Origin: Cudoniella acicularis | Lineage: Eukaryota; Ascomycota; Leotiomycetes; Helotiales; Helotiaceae | Direction: 5' to 3' | Assembly: GCA_013054445.1 (NCBI GenBank) | Contig: JAAMPI010000062.1 | Span: 1-64,000, forward strand | Length of the DNA: 64,000 bases | Shown: positions 10,605 through 22,506 of the stretch, in pieces | Position numbering within the stretch: position 1 is the stretch's first letter | How the letters are laid out: each line of letters opens with the position of its first letter | Notes under the pieces: generated by a model | Seen by the model: only the letters and a program-made list of their open reading frames with translations | The model's database searches: none | Told to the model about the DNA's origin: nothing | Translations under genes and position numbers: made by a program

Positions 10605-12993
10605 ATGGGAAGAAAAAGAATCTGGAACCGACCGCAACTAGTTTTTCTCCTTGCCTGGATTGACTTGTGCATCGAAAGGTCGAAGAAGTTCTCCCCAAAC
10701 GACGTGCCTGCAATTTTGAAGGAATCGACTGGATCTGAGTTCAAGGCAGACCAAATCACCCACGGCTTGAAGCTACTGTTGAAAGGCGGCGTTTTATGCA
10801 ACAGTGATCATTCGAGTTTTGTGGAAGGATCACCCGAACCGCTTCAAATCAAGCAGCTTCTCGTTGAGGGCTCCAGCTATTTGTATGCGTCGACTTCAAC
10901 AACGAAAGGAGAAATACAAGATGCAGTGCAACGTTTGAAAGAAAAACACTCTCATCAGCCACCAGCATCAAGCACCCCCGGCGATCTCAGACCTCGGTCG
11001 ACTGGTCACATATCGTCGGACATACCCCGAAGTCTTCCAGAAATAATCTCAACCAAATGGCAAGAAAAATTGATCGTGGTCCGCGCCCAAAGGGCAAAGT
11101 GGAAGAAAGACGCGGAGGAGGCCCGGGCAGATGTTTCAAACCGGGATTTAGCACTAGACGGGTCGGGAGACACTTTTAATCTCTTGAAGGAAATCCGGGA
11201 TTGCGAAAAATATATAAAGGATATGCATAAAGTTTCCGCGATTGAAAAGCTTCATCAGTGTCAAGCTACAGCAGTTAACAACAAAGATTTCCAGGTGGCA
11301 TTTAACCAACTAGCTTCTGAGCTGACGTCCATTCTCGATGGCCATTGCTTAGGGGCTCCTCTTGCGTTTTCGTCTGCAATAGAGGATACCGATATTGATT
11401 CGCTGGTTCAGGCTATTCTACCAGACAAAGGCGGGCCTTGCGATGGCGATGGGGCTCCGCAATTGAAAAACTGGATTCAAAAATTCGAACCTCAACTTTT
11501 AGTGACGGTGTTCTCAGCTGCAGCGGTGAAAAAATGGGTCTTTGAAGGGGACTTTCCTTTCATTTCCCTCCCGACAGAGCCGCTTCTGGATAAGTACCGA
11601 GAGGTGCTTTTTGGACAAGGTAAGACAATATCGCTTCTCATTGTGTGATCTAGTTTGATTGCTGATATCAATAGGGGGTTGGGAGATGCTGCATCAAGTC
11701 GAATTAGCTGCGTACCATCTCGCAGTCGAAGATCCAACCTTCAAGCATGACATGCTGGAAACAGAGGCTTCTGTACTTACCGAGAGGCTGTCGATAGCGC
11801 TATCTCCGCTTTTCTCGGCGTCAAGATCAAAATCAACAACAGATTCGTGGGGCCAAACTGAGGTTGTGTCCAAACAATGTCAATTCCGTCTCCGGGGAAT
11901 GTTTGAACGTGCTCTGGAGATAAAAAAGATGACGATTTTGTCCGACATGACATATCGTTTCTTGGTATATCCTCCAGAAAAGATTTCCCTGGCTAAGAAG
12001 GATTCTCAATGGCATATTGCATCTCTTTTTGTTTATGAAGCCGCTCAGCGAACGGTTGGGCAGAAAAGCGCACTGGTAAATTTCAACAACTTTCTGAAAG
12101 AAGACAAAGGTCGGACTTCTCGAAGGCAGCTGGATGAGAAAAAGTTGTGCCTTCCTCCAGCACGCTCACAGCTGGGAGGGGCCAACGAGACTGCCGGTGG
12201 AAGAGGCAATTTGCTTGGGTGTGGAAATGATGACAGAGGTGGCTCTGTGGGTTCTTCCTCCCCGGATCGCCTCATCGAGCGACAACTTCACGGAGAACAA
12301 TCCGACGAGGGAACGTTGGAGAATGATTCTACCCGCAGCAGTGCTGAAGAAAGACCGCCCCGAAATTCAACGAGCCTCTCTGGTCCAGTTGCGTCCCCCA
12401 ATCATACGCGTCAAGTAACACGCCATTTGCCTGAAAGAGGATTAAAACGAACGACAGCTGTGTCCTCTGGGTCAAAGGTTCCCACACAACTCCGCCAACC
12501 CTCTTTGAAGCTTCGCGAAAATGTATCCATAAAACATTCTCACCTTTCTGTGAAGTTAATGGAGTGCAATTTGTGCGGGAGGCCTTTCACGAGAAAAGAT
12601 AGCCTGGAGGCACATCTGACAAAAGGTAGCTGTCTTCATCAAACGTTGTTTTCTGGTGCTGACTCGATATTAGGGCGATGCGCTCCATGCCCTAAATGCA
12701 AAAAGCACTTCCACCCAGGCTGTGAAAGTGAAACCCATCTCGTGCTGCGGCATTCGACTCCAAAAGACCCCCTCAAAGAATTTTGCAAATATTGTAGTGT
12801 ATTGCTACCTCGGAACGATAAACACGAGTTACAACGTAAGTAGTACGAGATTTAACATATTCACCGTTGCTAATTCTCGTGGATAGAATCGTGTAAGACA
12901 TGTCACCGTTGTGACCTCTACTTCAAAGCACATGGCGATTTGTTGCAGCACCGAGACAATATGCATTCAGGGGAAGAATGGACGCGTCCTTAG
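10605..12993 (+). CDS. C2H2 zinc-finger protein, 3 exons
   Basis: Exons 10605-11619, 11675-12835 and 12887-12993 join in frame (introns of 55 and 51 nt) to about 760 residues. The C-terminus carries three Cys2-His2-like units: CNLCGRPFTRKDSLEAH, then CPKCKKHFHPGCESETH, then CKTCHRCDLYFKAHGDLLQH, the last completed only by splicing exon 3. The start, WNRPQLVFLLAWIDLCIE, resembles fungal Myb/SANT-like helical DNA-binding segments; this is a weak resemblance. Residues about 110-200 and 520-630 are low-complexity and probably disordered. It is probably a nuclear DNA-binding protein. It is divergent from the Hsp70-like gene, so co-regulation is possible but unproven. Confidence 0.8.
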
Positions 12994-14981
12994 TCTCGCC
13001 CAGTCTCTGGTTTGTAGAATACCTAATTCTCTCCAATCGGGGCAATCGACAACGGAAGCTCACGGATTCGCAGCTCGACCACTTCCTGCGCCTCGGCGCG
13101 CTTCTTTTTCCAAAAGGCAAAAACGTTCCAAGCAACGGAAATTCCAATGGGCTGGTAAAGACTACTCGACTGAGTATGATTTATTTAAGCAATTCTGAAA
13201 GAAGGTAAAGATTTCTCCTTTATAGAAACCTGCATTGCTTATGCCAACTAACCTCTATAGTTCCACTGATCCGACAGCGGAAATGATGCAACGTCTTTTT
13301 TTTTTCAACTGGGGAAGTGATGAAGAGTTTCAGTTTTTGTATATAGGGGATTATTTTATAAAAATATATTTATGGTGTCGAGAAACAGAGGCCTTTACTC
13401 CTCCTCGCGAAACATCAGTTGATTTTTCTCGTTCTCTTTGTTCTGCGTATTTTTTGTGATAATTTTCCATAAAAATTGTTTTGCGATATCTTTTCAATGG
13501 ATTCATTATCTAGAAAAGATTTCAAATTCAGCTCGATTAATTCTATGCAGAGACCTAACGCTTAAATGAAGCTCTTCAATTTCACGTAAAATTGCTCAAT
13601 TTCGAGTGGAACTCTGAGTTTTGCAAATGAAGTTATTCGGAGTCTTGGCAAATCGTGATGTATCGCGGGAAAAGCCTCCACGGACCGACGAGAGAGAAGA
13701 AAACTCAGGGTAAATAGATGAAAAAGAGGTACGAATATCAAAACACCTCTGCATTGAAAATTTTACCTAGTATATTTCTGTAAATCGGTGGCTTTAGATT
13801 GGTCTCGGCCAACCCCTCTTTTATCTTTTCTTTTTCTTTGGTCAATCCGGAATTGCGAATGGAGGCAAAGCCATCGGGCGCCCTTCTCTCTCTAGTGCTG
13901 TTGGTTTCCTTGCGCCATGGCTTACGAGCCAATTGTATATTGCCATACCTTATCAGCTGTTCAAACATTTGAAACCCTTGTGCATGAGTCCACTCATCGA
14001 AAAGCGGACTCTTGTGGCGGGACTTTGTTACACCAAGTGTGCAGAAATACCTACTCGTAATAAATTTCCCATGCACGGTAATTTGGTGTCCAAGCGAGAG
14101 AGCGCAACGGCACTTCAACAGAATAAAATAACTAAAAGGTGTTTGTAGCAAATGCACGTGATGCGCTAACTTATGGTACATTGGATATATACAGAAAAAA
14201 TAACCTAGTAGGGATAACGCAAGGTTATGCGCATTGGGTGTTAAAGAAATCTACCGTACATCTCCACTTTTAAACCTTCACGATCGAATACCCATGTCCA
14301 ATAAAAAGCCCCAGCCTCCTTTTAATTATCACGCTTTAGTTATTGGCTGAACTTTCATCGGCAAGTGGGGCTGTACAACCAACATCCGTGTTGCAAAGCC
14401 GATGACTCGGCTTCCCAGCGATCTCTCAGGTCCATGTGTAAGCTCACAGGGTCTACGACGTCGCCCACCATTTGCAGTTGGAATTGGATCTGTGTTACTT
14501 TCTTTCTTGAAGAGCGGCCCCCAAGATGACTTAAGGAATTTTTTCCCTTTGTACGGAAAGCTACAAACCAAACCAAAAAAACTCGCTGTAGGATATGAAT
14601 TGAAATACTTTTGTAATTCAAGAACAAGTGTCTTGAATCTCTTTGTTTTGCCTCATTGACCTGTCAGGCAGTGTATATAAATGACAGGCTCAAGTCAAAA
14701 GGTTTCATTGTGGTTTTTGGGGTTCAATGGCAGCAAGTCACTGAATGCATGAAGTCTTAAAAACCCACACGAGTACTACATTCCCATCAGAAGAAGATTT
14801 CCCCAAAGCCGTCTGTCTACACTGATTCTGGCAAAGCAAAGGCATCACAATAGACGGAATATCAAAAGCCGGACTGGTTCCCTCAAGTGCATTATGTACA
14901 TTATTTCCTAGTGCACACCTGCCTTTCCTTCATCGCTTCTATGACTCTGCCTTGTTGAGCCTGTGCCATTGTCTCCAGCCA
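12994..14981. other. intergenic stretch, no supported gene
   Basis: Open frames on both strands are short and unlike known proteins. A 147-codon minus-strand frame (13738-14181) has no motif, and the plus-strand frame 13933-14148 overlaps it. There are A/T homopolymers near 13300 and 13450. I call nothing here. Confidence 0.5.
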
Positions 14982-15742
14982 TCACGCATTGTATAAATCC
15001 TCCTCCTTTTCCTCCGGCTTCATGTCGACAATAGACTCCAACTTAATACTGTCCAGTCGCTCACGAATGGGTTTCAAGATCTCTTGAATGATGGCTGCTA
15101 TTCCGCTTTTCCTGCCTGGTGTGAGCTTGGTGTTGCGAAAACTCTTGACATTGCCTATTTCAGTGAGCAACTTTGTGCAGTTGTTATGAAGATGTCGAAG
15201 TTGCAATTTCAATGTGTCTTTTTCTCCATTCACTTTAATGATCGTGTTTCGGAGACGACCAACATGTCCATTGGCCGACCCAAGACGAGCTTTGAACTCT
15301 TCGTTCAGGCTCTAAGAAGAGGTCAGTTAATCCAAATCGCAACTGAATAATTCAGTATTTTGGTTGCTCTCACTTGACAAAGAAGCAATTCATATCGCAC
15401 TTCCTTCTCCATCACATCCCTTGAGGTGATCTGCTCCCGTAGCTTCCCAATCTCGCCTTGCATTTGGTGTTCCATCCTCCCCATACTCTCTTGAAGACAT
15501 CGATTCTTCTCCTTCAACTGAGCATTCTCTGTGGCTAAAGCTTCTGCAGCTTTTGCTTTCGAGATGCTTTGCGCTTGGCTCGCTCCCTTTTTCCCCAGTT
15601 TATTTTCGAAATGCCGTTCCTCGCTCTTAAGCTGAATGAGACGAGATTGAAGCCTTTTCAGATCAAATCTCGCAGCTTCGACATTTTGGTTTTCCGCGGT
15701 GAGGCGCTTGTTGATGTGCTCATTTTGCAAAGAGAGCATCAT
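14982..15742 (-). CDS. coiled-coil protein, 5' end uncertain
   Basis: Two exons, 15742-15374 and 15311-14982, are joined by a 62-nt GTGAGA...TTAG intron and give about 232 residues from the first usable ATG. Almost the whole product is charged heptad-like helix (for example LKRLQSRLIQLKSEE and TENAQLKEKNRCLQES), so a long parallel coiled coil is expected. The C-terminal part (KLTPGRKSGIAAIIQEILKP) is less helical. The frame stays open upstream to 15796 without an ATG, so a further 5' exon may exist; a candidate ATG that opens a 28-codon frame lies near 15886 on the same strand. I do not recognise the family. Cytoskeletal, kinetochore or septal roles are all possible and none is supported. Confidence 0.65.
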
Positions 15743-16335
15743 GAACCCAGACGTTGTTGCGCAACTCGTGAACACTTCGCAATTAATCACTTGCACGAGA
15801 GGATAGTGCGAAAGGCATTCCAGGGAATTTTGGAAAAGTCACGTTTATTAACTGCATTATTTCGTGAAGGCATTATAGAGACATTCCCAAGCCAAAAATT
15901 ACTAACTCTATTTCAGTCCTCGCTGGCCTTTTCGCCGCCACCACATTTGCGCGTGTTTTTGAAGTTTGAATTGGCCTACGATTTGATTGCCTGTCCAATC
16001 CTGAAAAGGAAAAAATCGTGAGTGTCAGGCACGACGCAGTTAAGAATCTCGAAGACTTGGGGTCAGCAGCGGGATCTGGGGAGAGCGAATCAATCAGGCA
16101 GTACGAACACGAACCGAAACACTGAGTTGCAACTCATGCAAACGATCGAAGAAGCGGCTGCAGAACAAGGAATTTGATCTCGCCGTCTTAACGTCCATCC
16201 CTACGTGCCGGAAAACCCTGTGTGCCGGAAAAAATAATAGGTACTTTGACTTTAAGCATTTTAAAATCTATGCATACCTTAATACCTCCTATAATCTTTT
16301 ATAAGTTATATTCTGTGGCCACTTTCAGACACTTT
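15743..16335. other. intergenic or 5' region of the coiled-coil gene
   Basis: A plus-strand frame here (15569-16021) overlaps the coiled-coil gene in antisense and is probably a shadow. From about 16230 on, the sequence turns AT-rich as it enters a repeat. Confidence 0.4.
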
Positions 16336-16638
16336 AAACCCCTTCTATTAGAAAATCACATTTATATTATCGCCCTTACGCCTGATTTATAAAGAGTCTC
16401 TTTTTATAATACAATAGAGCTCCTTTACTACAGCTCTACCACCAAGCTCTTACTATCTCTAATATATATAAAAAGGTTGTATCCAAGCTTTAAGATCTTA
16501 CCACTATATAGAAAATGGTTCTCAGCCTTATAGCTACTGTGGCATGTAAATTCATATAGGATCGCCACGCGGATCAGTACCTCGCGTTAAAGCGACTAAC
16601 AACGCTTGGACTAGAGTAAAACGACCCCGCACGTCCCA
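16336..16638 (+). repeat. dispersed repeat, RIP-altered copy
   Basis: About 300 bp align base for base with 57978-58266, differing mainly by G-to-A and C-to-T changes in this copy (for example CACGTTCGCATCATCGCC there, CACATTTATATTATCGCC here). Shared landmarks are CGCCTGATTT, GCTCTACCAC and GCCACGCGG. It is a repeat with unknown parent element. The directional transitions are what RIP predicts. Confidence 0.8.
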
Positions 16639-17463
16639 TATTTATACTATAATTTTATTTATAAAGCCTTAGGCACAAAGGCCAACAGTAGCTGGAAGTA
16701 CTGTGGTGCCTGGTGCGCCACATCTAGCTTAGTAATAACTTCAATGCCCGGCGTAGTTGGTCTAGGCACAAAAATCGTAAACAAAATCTTGAATATAACA
16801 GATCCTATATCTAAAGTCGCATTTAAGCCAGTATCGAATCTATCGTCTCGCATTTGCTAAATCCTCGTATGCTAGAGATCCTGAAGCACACTGCTAAGTA
16901 GCGGCTAGGACGGCTCGTACTATACCTACTGCCCTCAAGCTAGATCGCCGGAAACCCATCATATACAAGTCGGCAATTAAGAAAGATATAAATATCATTA
17001 GCCAAGTAGTATACCTCGAGGTAGCGACAGAGCTCTATCAGTCACTCTAGGACTAGAGACAAACTATTCAGGCTCTTGTTAAGTACCACTTAAGGCTTAG
17101 TAATCGAGAAACCTATACTGTTAATATAGAGGATCAATAGATTCGTGGCAGCTTTAATATATATATACCTATCGAGGTACGATCGACCCGCTTCCACAAG
17201 AAGCTCATCTTTCGCTGTCCTATGCCACACAAGCTTGCTGAAGCCAAGTACCCTCGCACAGTGGATGAAAAGTTGAGCTCTAAGGTGGGAACGTATACGT
17301 GGATGTAACACGAATGCCCCGATATTCGCATTCCACACTTATACGGCTTCGGCTTCTCTGACCACCGCTATATAAGCTACTATACCTGCCGCTGAATAGT
17401 TTCTGTGCTAACTATGCTACTGGTATATGGTTTGTCTATAAGTAACAAAAACCTTTCTATTTC
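16639..17463. other. degenerate repeat DNA
   Basis: AT-rich sequence with many TA-type stop codons between a dispersed repeat and an LTR. It is probably the body of a decayed element. No transposase or polymerase motif survives that I can read. Confidence 0.45.
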
Positions 17464-17689
17464 TGTCACAGACCTGGTTTGACGCGTCTCCCTCACCTGA
17501 CGCGTCCCCGATGCGTCCCCCTTGTCACGTGTCCTAGTCCGTGCTAGACTCACCTCCTGTATATAAGGCCCCTTCAGGGCCACCTCTCTTCTTCTCTCCT
17601 TAGCTTAGTTTCTTCGAGAATACAGCACCTTCTTGCAAATACGTCCCTACGTGACGTCAGGGCCCTCGTGCCTTTGCAGAGCTGTAACA
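17464..17689 (+). mobile_element. solo LTR, family A copy 1
   Basis: Starts TGTCACAGACCTGG and ends GAGCTGTAACA, so it has TG...CA ends. It shares a block of about 120 bp (TATAAGGCCCCTTCAGGGCC through TTCTTCTCTCCTTAGCTTAG to the end) with 49169-49465 and 57712-57977. The TATATAA-like box with the nearby TTCTTCTCTCC tract would be the LTR promoter region. No 5-bp target duplication is visible. Confidence 0.7.
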
Positions 17690-19289
17690 CTAACGGCCTA
17701 GCTATATACTATAGTGGGGAAGTCAGTCGGTCGCTGGGTGGTCACGTGATTTGCAGACACGTGATATAGGCGAAGGAGGCAGCGTAGCTTCTTCTTAAGT
17801 CAAATTAATGTCTATTTGAACTCCCTCCTTTTTAGGTTATATCTGTCCTTCTACACTACCCTAGGTTTGGCGTCCGCTATATTAGGCAAGGCGCATGCAC
17901 GGGCCCTTTTCAATCTTTTCCCAACTGCTTAGACGTTAGGTCCTATCATGCGCCGTCGGCTCCTATCGCCAGACCCACTCGGAATGACCCAGAATCCCCG
18001 ATCTCCTACTCTGGATTCGGTGCCCTCAAGAGTCTGCAACGGCGATTCTCCCTTTCGAGTCACTTGGGTTAGTTGAGATATGAACACCAGCTCAGCTCCC
18101 TCCTCGCGGTTGCGCCATCACCACTTTCCCGACAATGCCTGGCTGACGGTGCTGGCTTGCTATGGCAGTGACTGCGCATTACGACCTGGCCAAATTGAAG
18201 AAATGCCTCATGATGATATGGCTGGCTTCTGGCTGGCTGTACCATAGATGAGTTGCGTGTCGGCGGCAGGGGCGGCGTTTCAGTGAGTCCCTTGGATCTA
18301 GTGGAGGAGGTTGTATATGATGTATGACTTGATCTGGGCTGACTTGTGACGTGAAGGATCAATCCTGTCTACGTGGCTATCGTAGATAATAGATTTCATC
18401 TCCGAAGGTTGAGCATGCTGCGGACTGAATCGAAACGCCGCCGGTGAGACGACATAGAGAAGTGGGCAGCGAGACGTAGACGATTTCCAAGACGCACACG
18501 ATTCCAAGCCGGCATATTGTAACTTTCGGACGGAGCTCTACCCAGGGCTATTTACATATGGAAAGGACAGGGTCTGACGATTGAGGGCTGCACAAAGATC
18601 TTGGGCACAGTATGCTACTGCTGCTAGGAAGACGACATGTACTACGTCCGTTCACAAGGCTTTGTTGCGATTGCCTTGGTGTAAGCGCTGAACCTGCCTT
18701 TTCGACCACGATCTTTGGCTTAAGATTGGTCGATCACAGCACCGTCTCTCGATCGTCAGAGAAACCGAGGAATTCTAGGCAGTCCTGAGGTGGATAGAAG
18801 GATAAAGCCGGACGCTTGAGCGTTTCATGAAGGTTATCGACACAGCATGCTATAGGAGGTAGATTCACATGGTACGCACGGCAGATTGGATACGAGAATA
18901 TAATGCCGCGCAGCCTTCTTAATGAGGAAGATCGTCTGGGCTGAGCTCTACAAAAGATAGTCACAGCGGTAGCGGATAGAATAGATGAGAGGCAGGAATG
19001 GCTGAAGAGGAGACGGAGAAGGCCAAGGGAAGGATTCAATGCGCTGTGCCGTATCTTCCTGATGTGGGGATGTAATGGAATAGCGGTTATAGGTGGCAAA
19101 TAGGAAACTGAGGGCGATGTGAGGATAGGGGTAATAGTTGCCGGAGAGCGCTCGTAGGCCTCTATATAATTCCTTTGAAGTTCCTACTTTAGAGAACCAG
19201 GTCAAGAAATCAGCTTTTTAATACGTTCGCCTTCTCTCTACTTTCAATTCCTCTACAATTGCGACTATCGATTTAAGCCGTGTCTAGTT
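17690..19289. other. intergenic stretch, no supported gene
   Basis: Several overlapping open frames of 69-121 codons lie on the minus strand between 18069 and 19205. They are in conflicting frames and I recognise none. A decayed gene is possible. CACGTG hexamers occur near 17745-17765, beside the LTR. Confidence 0.45.
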
Positions 19290-19786
19290 TTAGCAGCTCC
19301 CTTTGATTCTATCCTCCTTCAAGCAGCACATTCGCAAGAATAGTAGCCCCAAATACACAAACCCAACATTCCCCCAACCCATAACATTCCACTCCCAGGC
19401 CTTCCAAACCGCCTCTCCACCCAATCCCCTCACGCTCCAGAGATGGCCCAAATCCGCAGCCAATAGTCCGAAAAGTAGGGTTCTCCAAACTTTCGAATCA
19501 GGCGTAGAGCGTAAGACCAGGGCTTCGTTAAGCGTGAAGAGCAGATACAAGTTTGCGAGTTGGGTTAGGGCAATACGTACACTAAGTGGCACGAGCTCGT
19601 TTTCAATGCTGGTGGAGAAGAGGTGGCTGGAGAAAGCGGCGCGAGTGAGTGAGAGGTAGCTTGCGGGGTGGAAGAAGTGGGCGAAGAAGGCGCGACCGGG
19701 GCTGAGAGGGGCTCTAGGAATAGGAAGAAGATAGAGTACATCTTGGGTAACTTGAACGACGGATTCTGGGGCGGAGATAGTGCCAT
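19290..19786 (-). CDS. DUF7704-type integral membrane protein, apparent frameshift
   Basis: From the ATG at 19786 the frame reads MALSPPQNPSFKLPKMYSIF and FLEPLSAP. A one-base shift at the C-run near 19696-19703 then moves the homologous reading (AFFAHFFHPASYLSLTRAAF, then LTQLANLYLLFTLNEALVL) into the next frame, which runs to a stop at 19290. The reconstructed protein would be about 165 residues with four hydrophobic helices. The FFLFLEP, QLANLYLLF.LNEALVLR and W..LLFGLL.ADLGHLWS motifs mark the fungal DUF7704 family, whose function is unknown. No intron boundary fits the shift, so it is either a real one-base deletion or a sequencing error. It lies 175 bp from the divergent APH-like gene. 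Confidence 0.65.
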
Positions 19787-19961
19787 AGTGTTTGTGATGT
19801 AGCTGGAATTTTCCTTTAGGGTCGGGTGCAGATATGCCTTGAGGGTCTGACCCAGGCGGCTAACTTGGCGCCCGTACACTAGTGGTACTTAAATCATTTT
19901 GATTCTCAAGCTCCACCTGCACCTCCATTTAAACAGACATACTTTTGACAACTTCTAAAAT

Positions 19962-20918
19962 ATGTCTCAAACACAACAGTTAAGCCCTACGGATGAGAAT
20001 CCGCGATCTGAGCACGTCGACGGCATAATACCTAAGGATATCGAATTGCTAGAAAGCTATTGCGACGCCGATCTAGTGCAATACATCCAAAAGTCTCCCC
20101 ATCTACCCCACTACAACAGCATATTCATTCTTTCGGCCAATCTCATAGCTAAAAATTGTCCATTCGAACTTCTTCAAGACACAATCGGGGCCATAGAAGC
20201 AGCGAAGCAGCTAGGTATTCGCTTGCCAGCTGCAAAGCGGATTGTCACGTCCAATGGGGATACCTACCTTATAATGGAGCGCATTGACGGTATAACCTTG
20301 GAGGAGGCATGGCCAAAACTAGGCTGGTTCGCTACAGTCAAGTTTGCTCTGCAACTTCGCTGGGTTGTTCGCCTTCTGAGGTCTTTGACTTCGCCAACAG
20401 CAGGATCCCTGGTATCTGGCGAGTGCAGATCGTTCTACCTCGAAGATCGCTTTATGCTACCGCCCAAATCAAGCCCAGCAGTCGTCACATCTTTTATTCA
20501 GTTCTGGACCTGTTTTACGTCGATTCGACAGGCAATGAAAACTGCCACCCAAGACCCAGTGCCACCAACAACCTTTATACCCGCTACACCAAATACTCTC
20601 GTCTTCACTCACCATGACCTTGCACCTCGAAACCTTCTGCTTGACCGTCTTGGCCAACTTTGGGTACTAGATTGGGATTACGCAGGCTGGTATCCTAGAT
20701 ACTTCGAATATGCCGCCATGCAAAACTTTCCCGTCCCTCAAGTCTGGACTCGATCTGCACGGGCAAGATGGTTTCTGTTTACCTGGATCACAGTTGGTCG
20801 ATTTGAGCAGGAGAGAAAGGTCCTAGAACTTATTAGGACAAAATTTACCCGTTTTACGTTTGGGCGACGATTCGAAATTTTGGCAAACAGAATTCCAGCA
20901 GGACGTCCTGTTTCTTAA
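19962..20918 (+). CDS. APH-like phosphotransferase family protein
   Basis: An intact 318-residue single exon. The kinase-like fold is marked by the ion-pair/hinge region LIMERIDGITLEEAW (about residues 103-117), the catalytic loop HHDLAPRN (217-224) and the metal-binding LDWDYAG (236-242) followed by P.YFEYAAM. This is the usual layout of fungal aminoglycoside-phosphotransferase-like proteins, which act on unknown small molecules or are inactive homologues; the catalytic Asp and Asn are present here. No signal or membrane segment is seen. It is divergent from the DUF7704 gene. The family is firm; the substrate is unknown. Confidence 0.9.
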   Translation: MSQTQQLSPTDENPRSEHVDGIIPKDIELLESYCDADLVQYIQKSPHLPHYNSIFILSANLIAKNCPFELLQDTIGAIEAAKQLGIRLPAAKRIVTSNGDTYLIMERIDGITLEEAWPKLGWFATVKFALQLRWVVRLLRSLTSPTAGSLVSGECRSFYLEDRFMLPPKSSPAVVTSFIQFWTCFTSIRQAMKTATQDPVPPTTFIPATPNTLVFTHHDLAPRNLLLDRLGQLWVLDWDYAGWYPRYFEYAAMQNFPVPQVWTRSARARWFLFTWITVGRFEQERKVLELIRTKFTRFTFGRRFEILANRIPAGRPVS

Positions 20919-21594
20919 GTTAAACCTTACTCAGAAATGGAAACCCATTCAGCGTTGTGTCGTACAAACTTGATTCACTCGCAAATGTTGAGACCTTTTC
21001 AACACCGAAGAGGCAAAGATCTATTTTGTCTATAACGTGTTTTACTTTTAAGATGCTAAAACTTTCTTTGCGAAACATTCTTAGATTTCGCGAGATAGTG
21101 TAGTCTTCAAACATCAAGTGAGGCACGAATTCATCCCCTTGCGCGGTTAGCTGAGATTCGAGGTAGGAATTCTGCATTTGTCGCCGCCACCAACAACACT
21201 TCGATCGACAAAGTATACGGTTCTGGCTGAGCCGTACCCTTCCCTTCTTACGGTTACCTAGGCGCCGAATTTGCTGCGCTTCTCTCAGCCTACATCACAG
21301 CACATCACGCGCTCGTCCAATAGCCGCCCAGGACGAACAGACGGCCATCAGCCCTCGCCCAATGTTGGTGCTTCGTGTTCCCATGACCATTCGGCATGGC
21401 GTCCACATACTAGCACTGATCAATTTTCCTTCCTGAACTACAACATGTTGGTGATATGTCATCTTTTACAACCAAACCCCCAGCAAATCACCAACAACTA
21501 GGGGTCGGTTCCAACAAACCACTAGAGGAGCGTTAAATGCAGGGTGTTGATTGGTGCAAGTCTTTCGGTCTCCAAAAATTATCCATTCTGCGAA
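20919..21594. other. intergenic stretch, no supported gene
   Basis: Only short frames on both strands (for example 20920-21177 minus and 21271-21501 plus), none recognisable. Confidence 0.5.
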
Positions 21595-22506
21595 ATGGTA
21601 GCGGTTGTAGAGGGGTTTGAAGTATATATATAACACATTTCTCTCATTCATTTGTCTGGCTCAAGCCTCCTTCCTCGGTCAATTCTCACCCTTTCACCAG
21701 TTCTATCATTCTTATATTTTGAAGCCAGAGAACCTACCCTGTCAGTTATTGTCATCATCATAGACCGCGACTGGGACATTGACTCCTTCCAGTCTTCGGA
21801 TTACACCAAGAGGCCTATTTCTATTCACATATGTGGCTATCGGAATGTGTCTAACGCGGGAGATGAGGAAGGAAACCCTCCAACCAATCACTAGGCAGCT
21901 TTTCTTGAGCTTGAAGGCGGTCGTTCTGTCCGTATTGACATAAGCCCCGGATATGGCTCAGATAGACAGAGAGGAAAGATTATCCTTTCTTCGAGAAACT
22001 ATCCCTACACTCAAAACGCTATCAAAGCTCTAAGCTTCCCTATTATTGGATCGACCACGGTTCAGACGTTCATCAACCTGATCAACAATAAGGGGAGGGA
22101 AAGGTACAACTTTACACCTGTATGGTAAGTCAAGTCTTTGTAATTCTCCTAATATGTTCTACTCCAGTTTATACACAACTTATAAGGTATTGAAAGCCTT
22201 TTTGTTATCCCACTAGTGTAGTTCACTTACAATTCCGGAACATTTTCACGAGTAATTCACCCAAATCTCCTGATAATTTGCTATCTTGCGAGTAATCTTG
22301 ACACTTTTACAAATGCTGACTTCGAAATTTTTTATGAGTACAGGGAAGGATGCAGATATTGGATCTACACCATTATCAGTGACTTTGCCACTGCCGGCCG
22401 TATCGGATCTGAAAGTGGGCAAGCGACATGGGATGCGATCTCCTACTACTGGCGTTACCCAAGCGGCTCAGAGCTCAGAGAAGTAGGACGAGGCGTGTTT
22501 CGCTAG
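21595..22506 (+). pseudogene. DUF7770-type protein with a nonsense codon
   Basis: The conserved core reads ISIHICGYRNV, then PTNH, a TAG at 21892-21894, then AAFLELEGGRSVRIDISPGY, then STTVQTFINLI. A 219-nt intron (22125-22343) restores TGG and leads into EGCRYWIYTIISDF and ATWDAISYYWRYPSG, ending at TAG 22506. Family members have Trp where the TAG lies (NHW before the next strand), so TGG changed to TAG. On the opposite strand that is CpA to TpA, the preferred RIP step. The 5' end is uncertain: a short ATG exon at 21595 spliced to about 21791 would fit. DUF7770 is a fungal family of unknown role, often in accessory DNA. Confidence 0.65.

Noticed and set aside
13738..14181. 147-codon minus-strand frame
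   Set aside because: No motif, overlapped by antisense frames, no splice partners; not enough for a gene call.
15569..16021. 150-codon plus-strand frame opposite the coiled-coil gene
   Set aside because: Its first half is exact antisense of a well supported coiled-coil exon, so it is probably a shadow.
18069..19205. Cluster of minus-strand frames, possibly a spliced gene
   Set aside because: Frames conflict and none shows a conserved segment that splicing would join.
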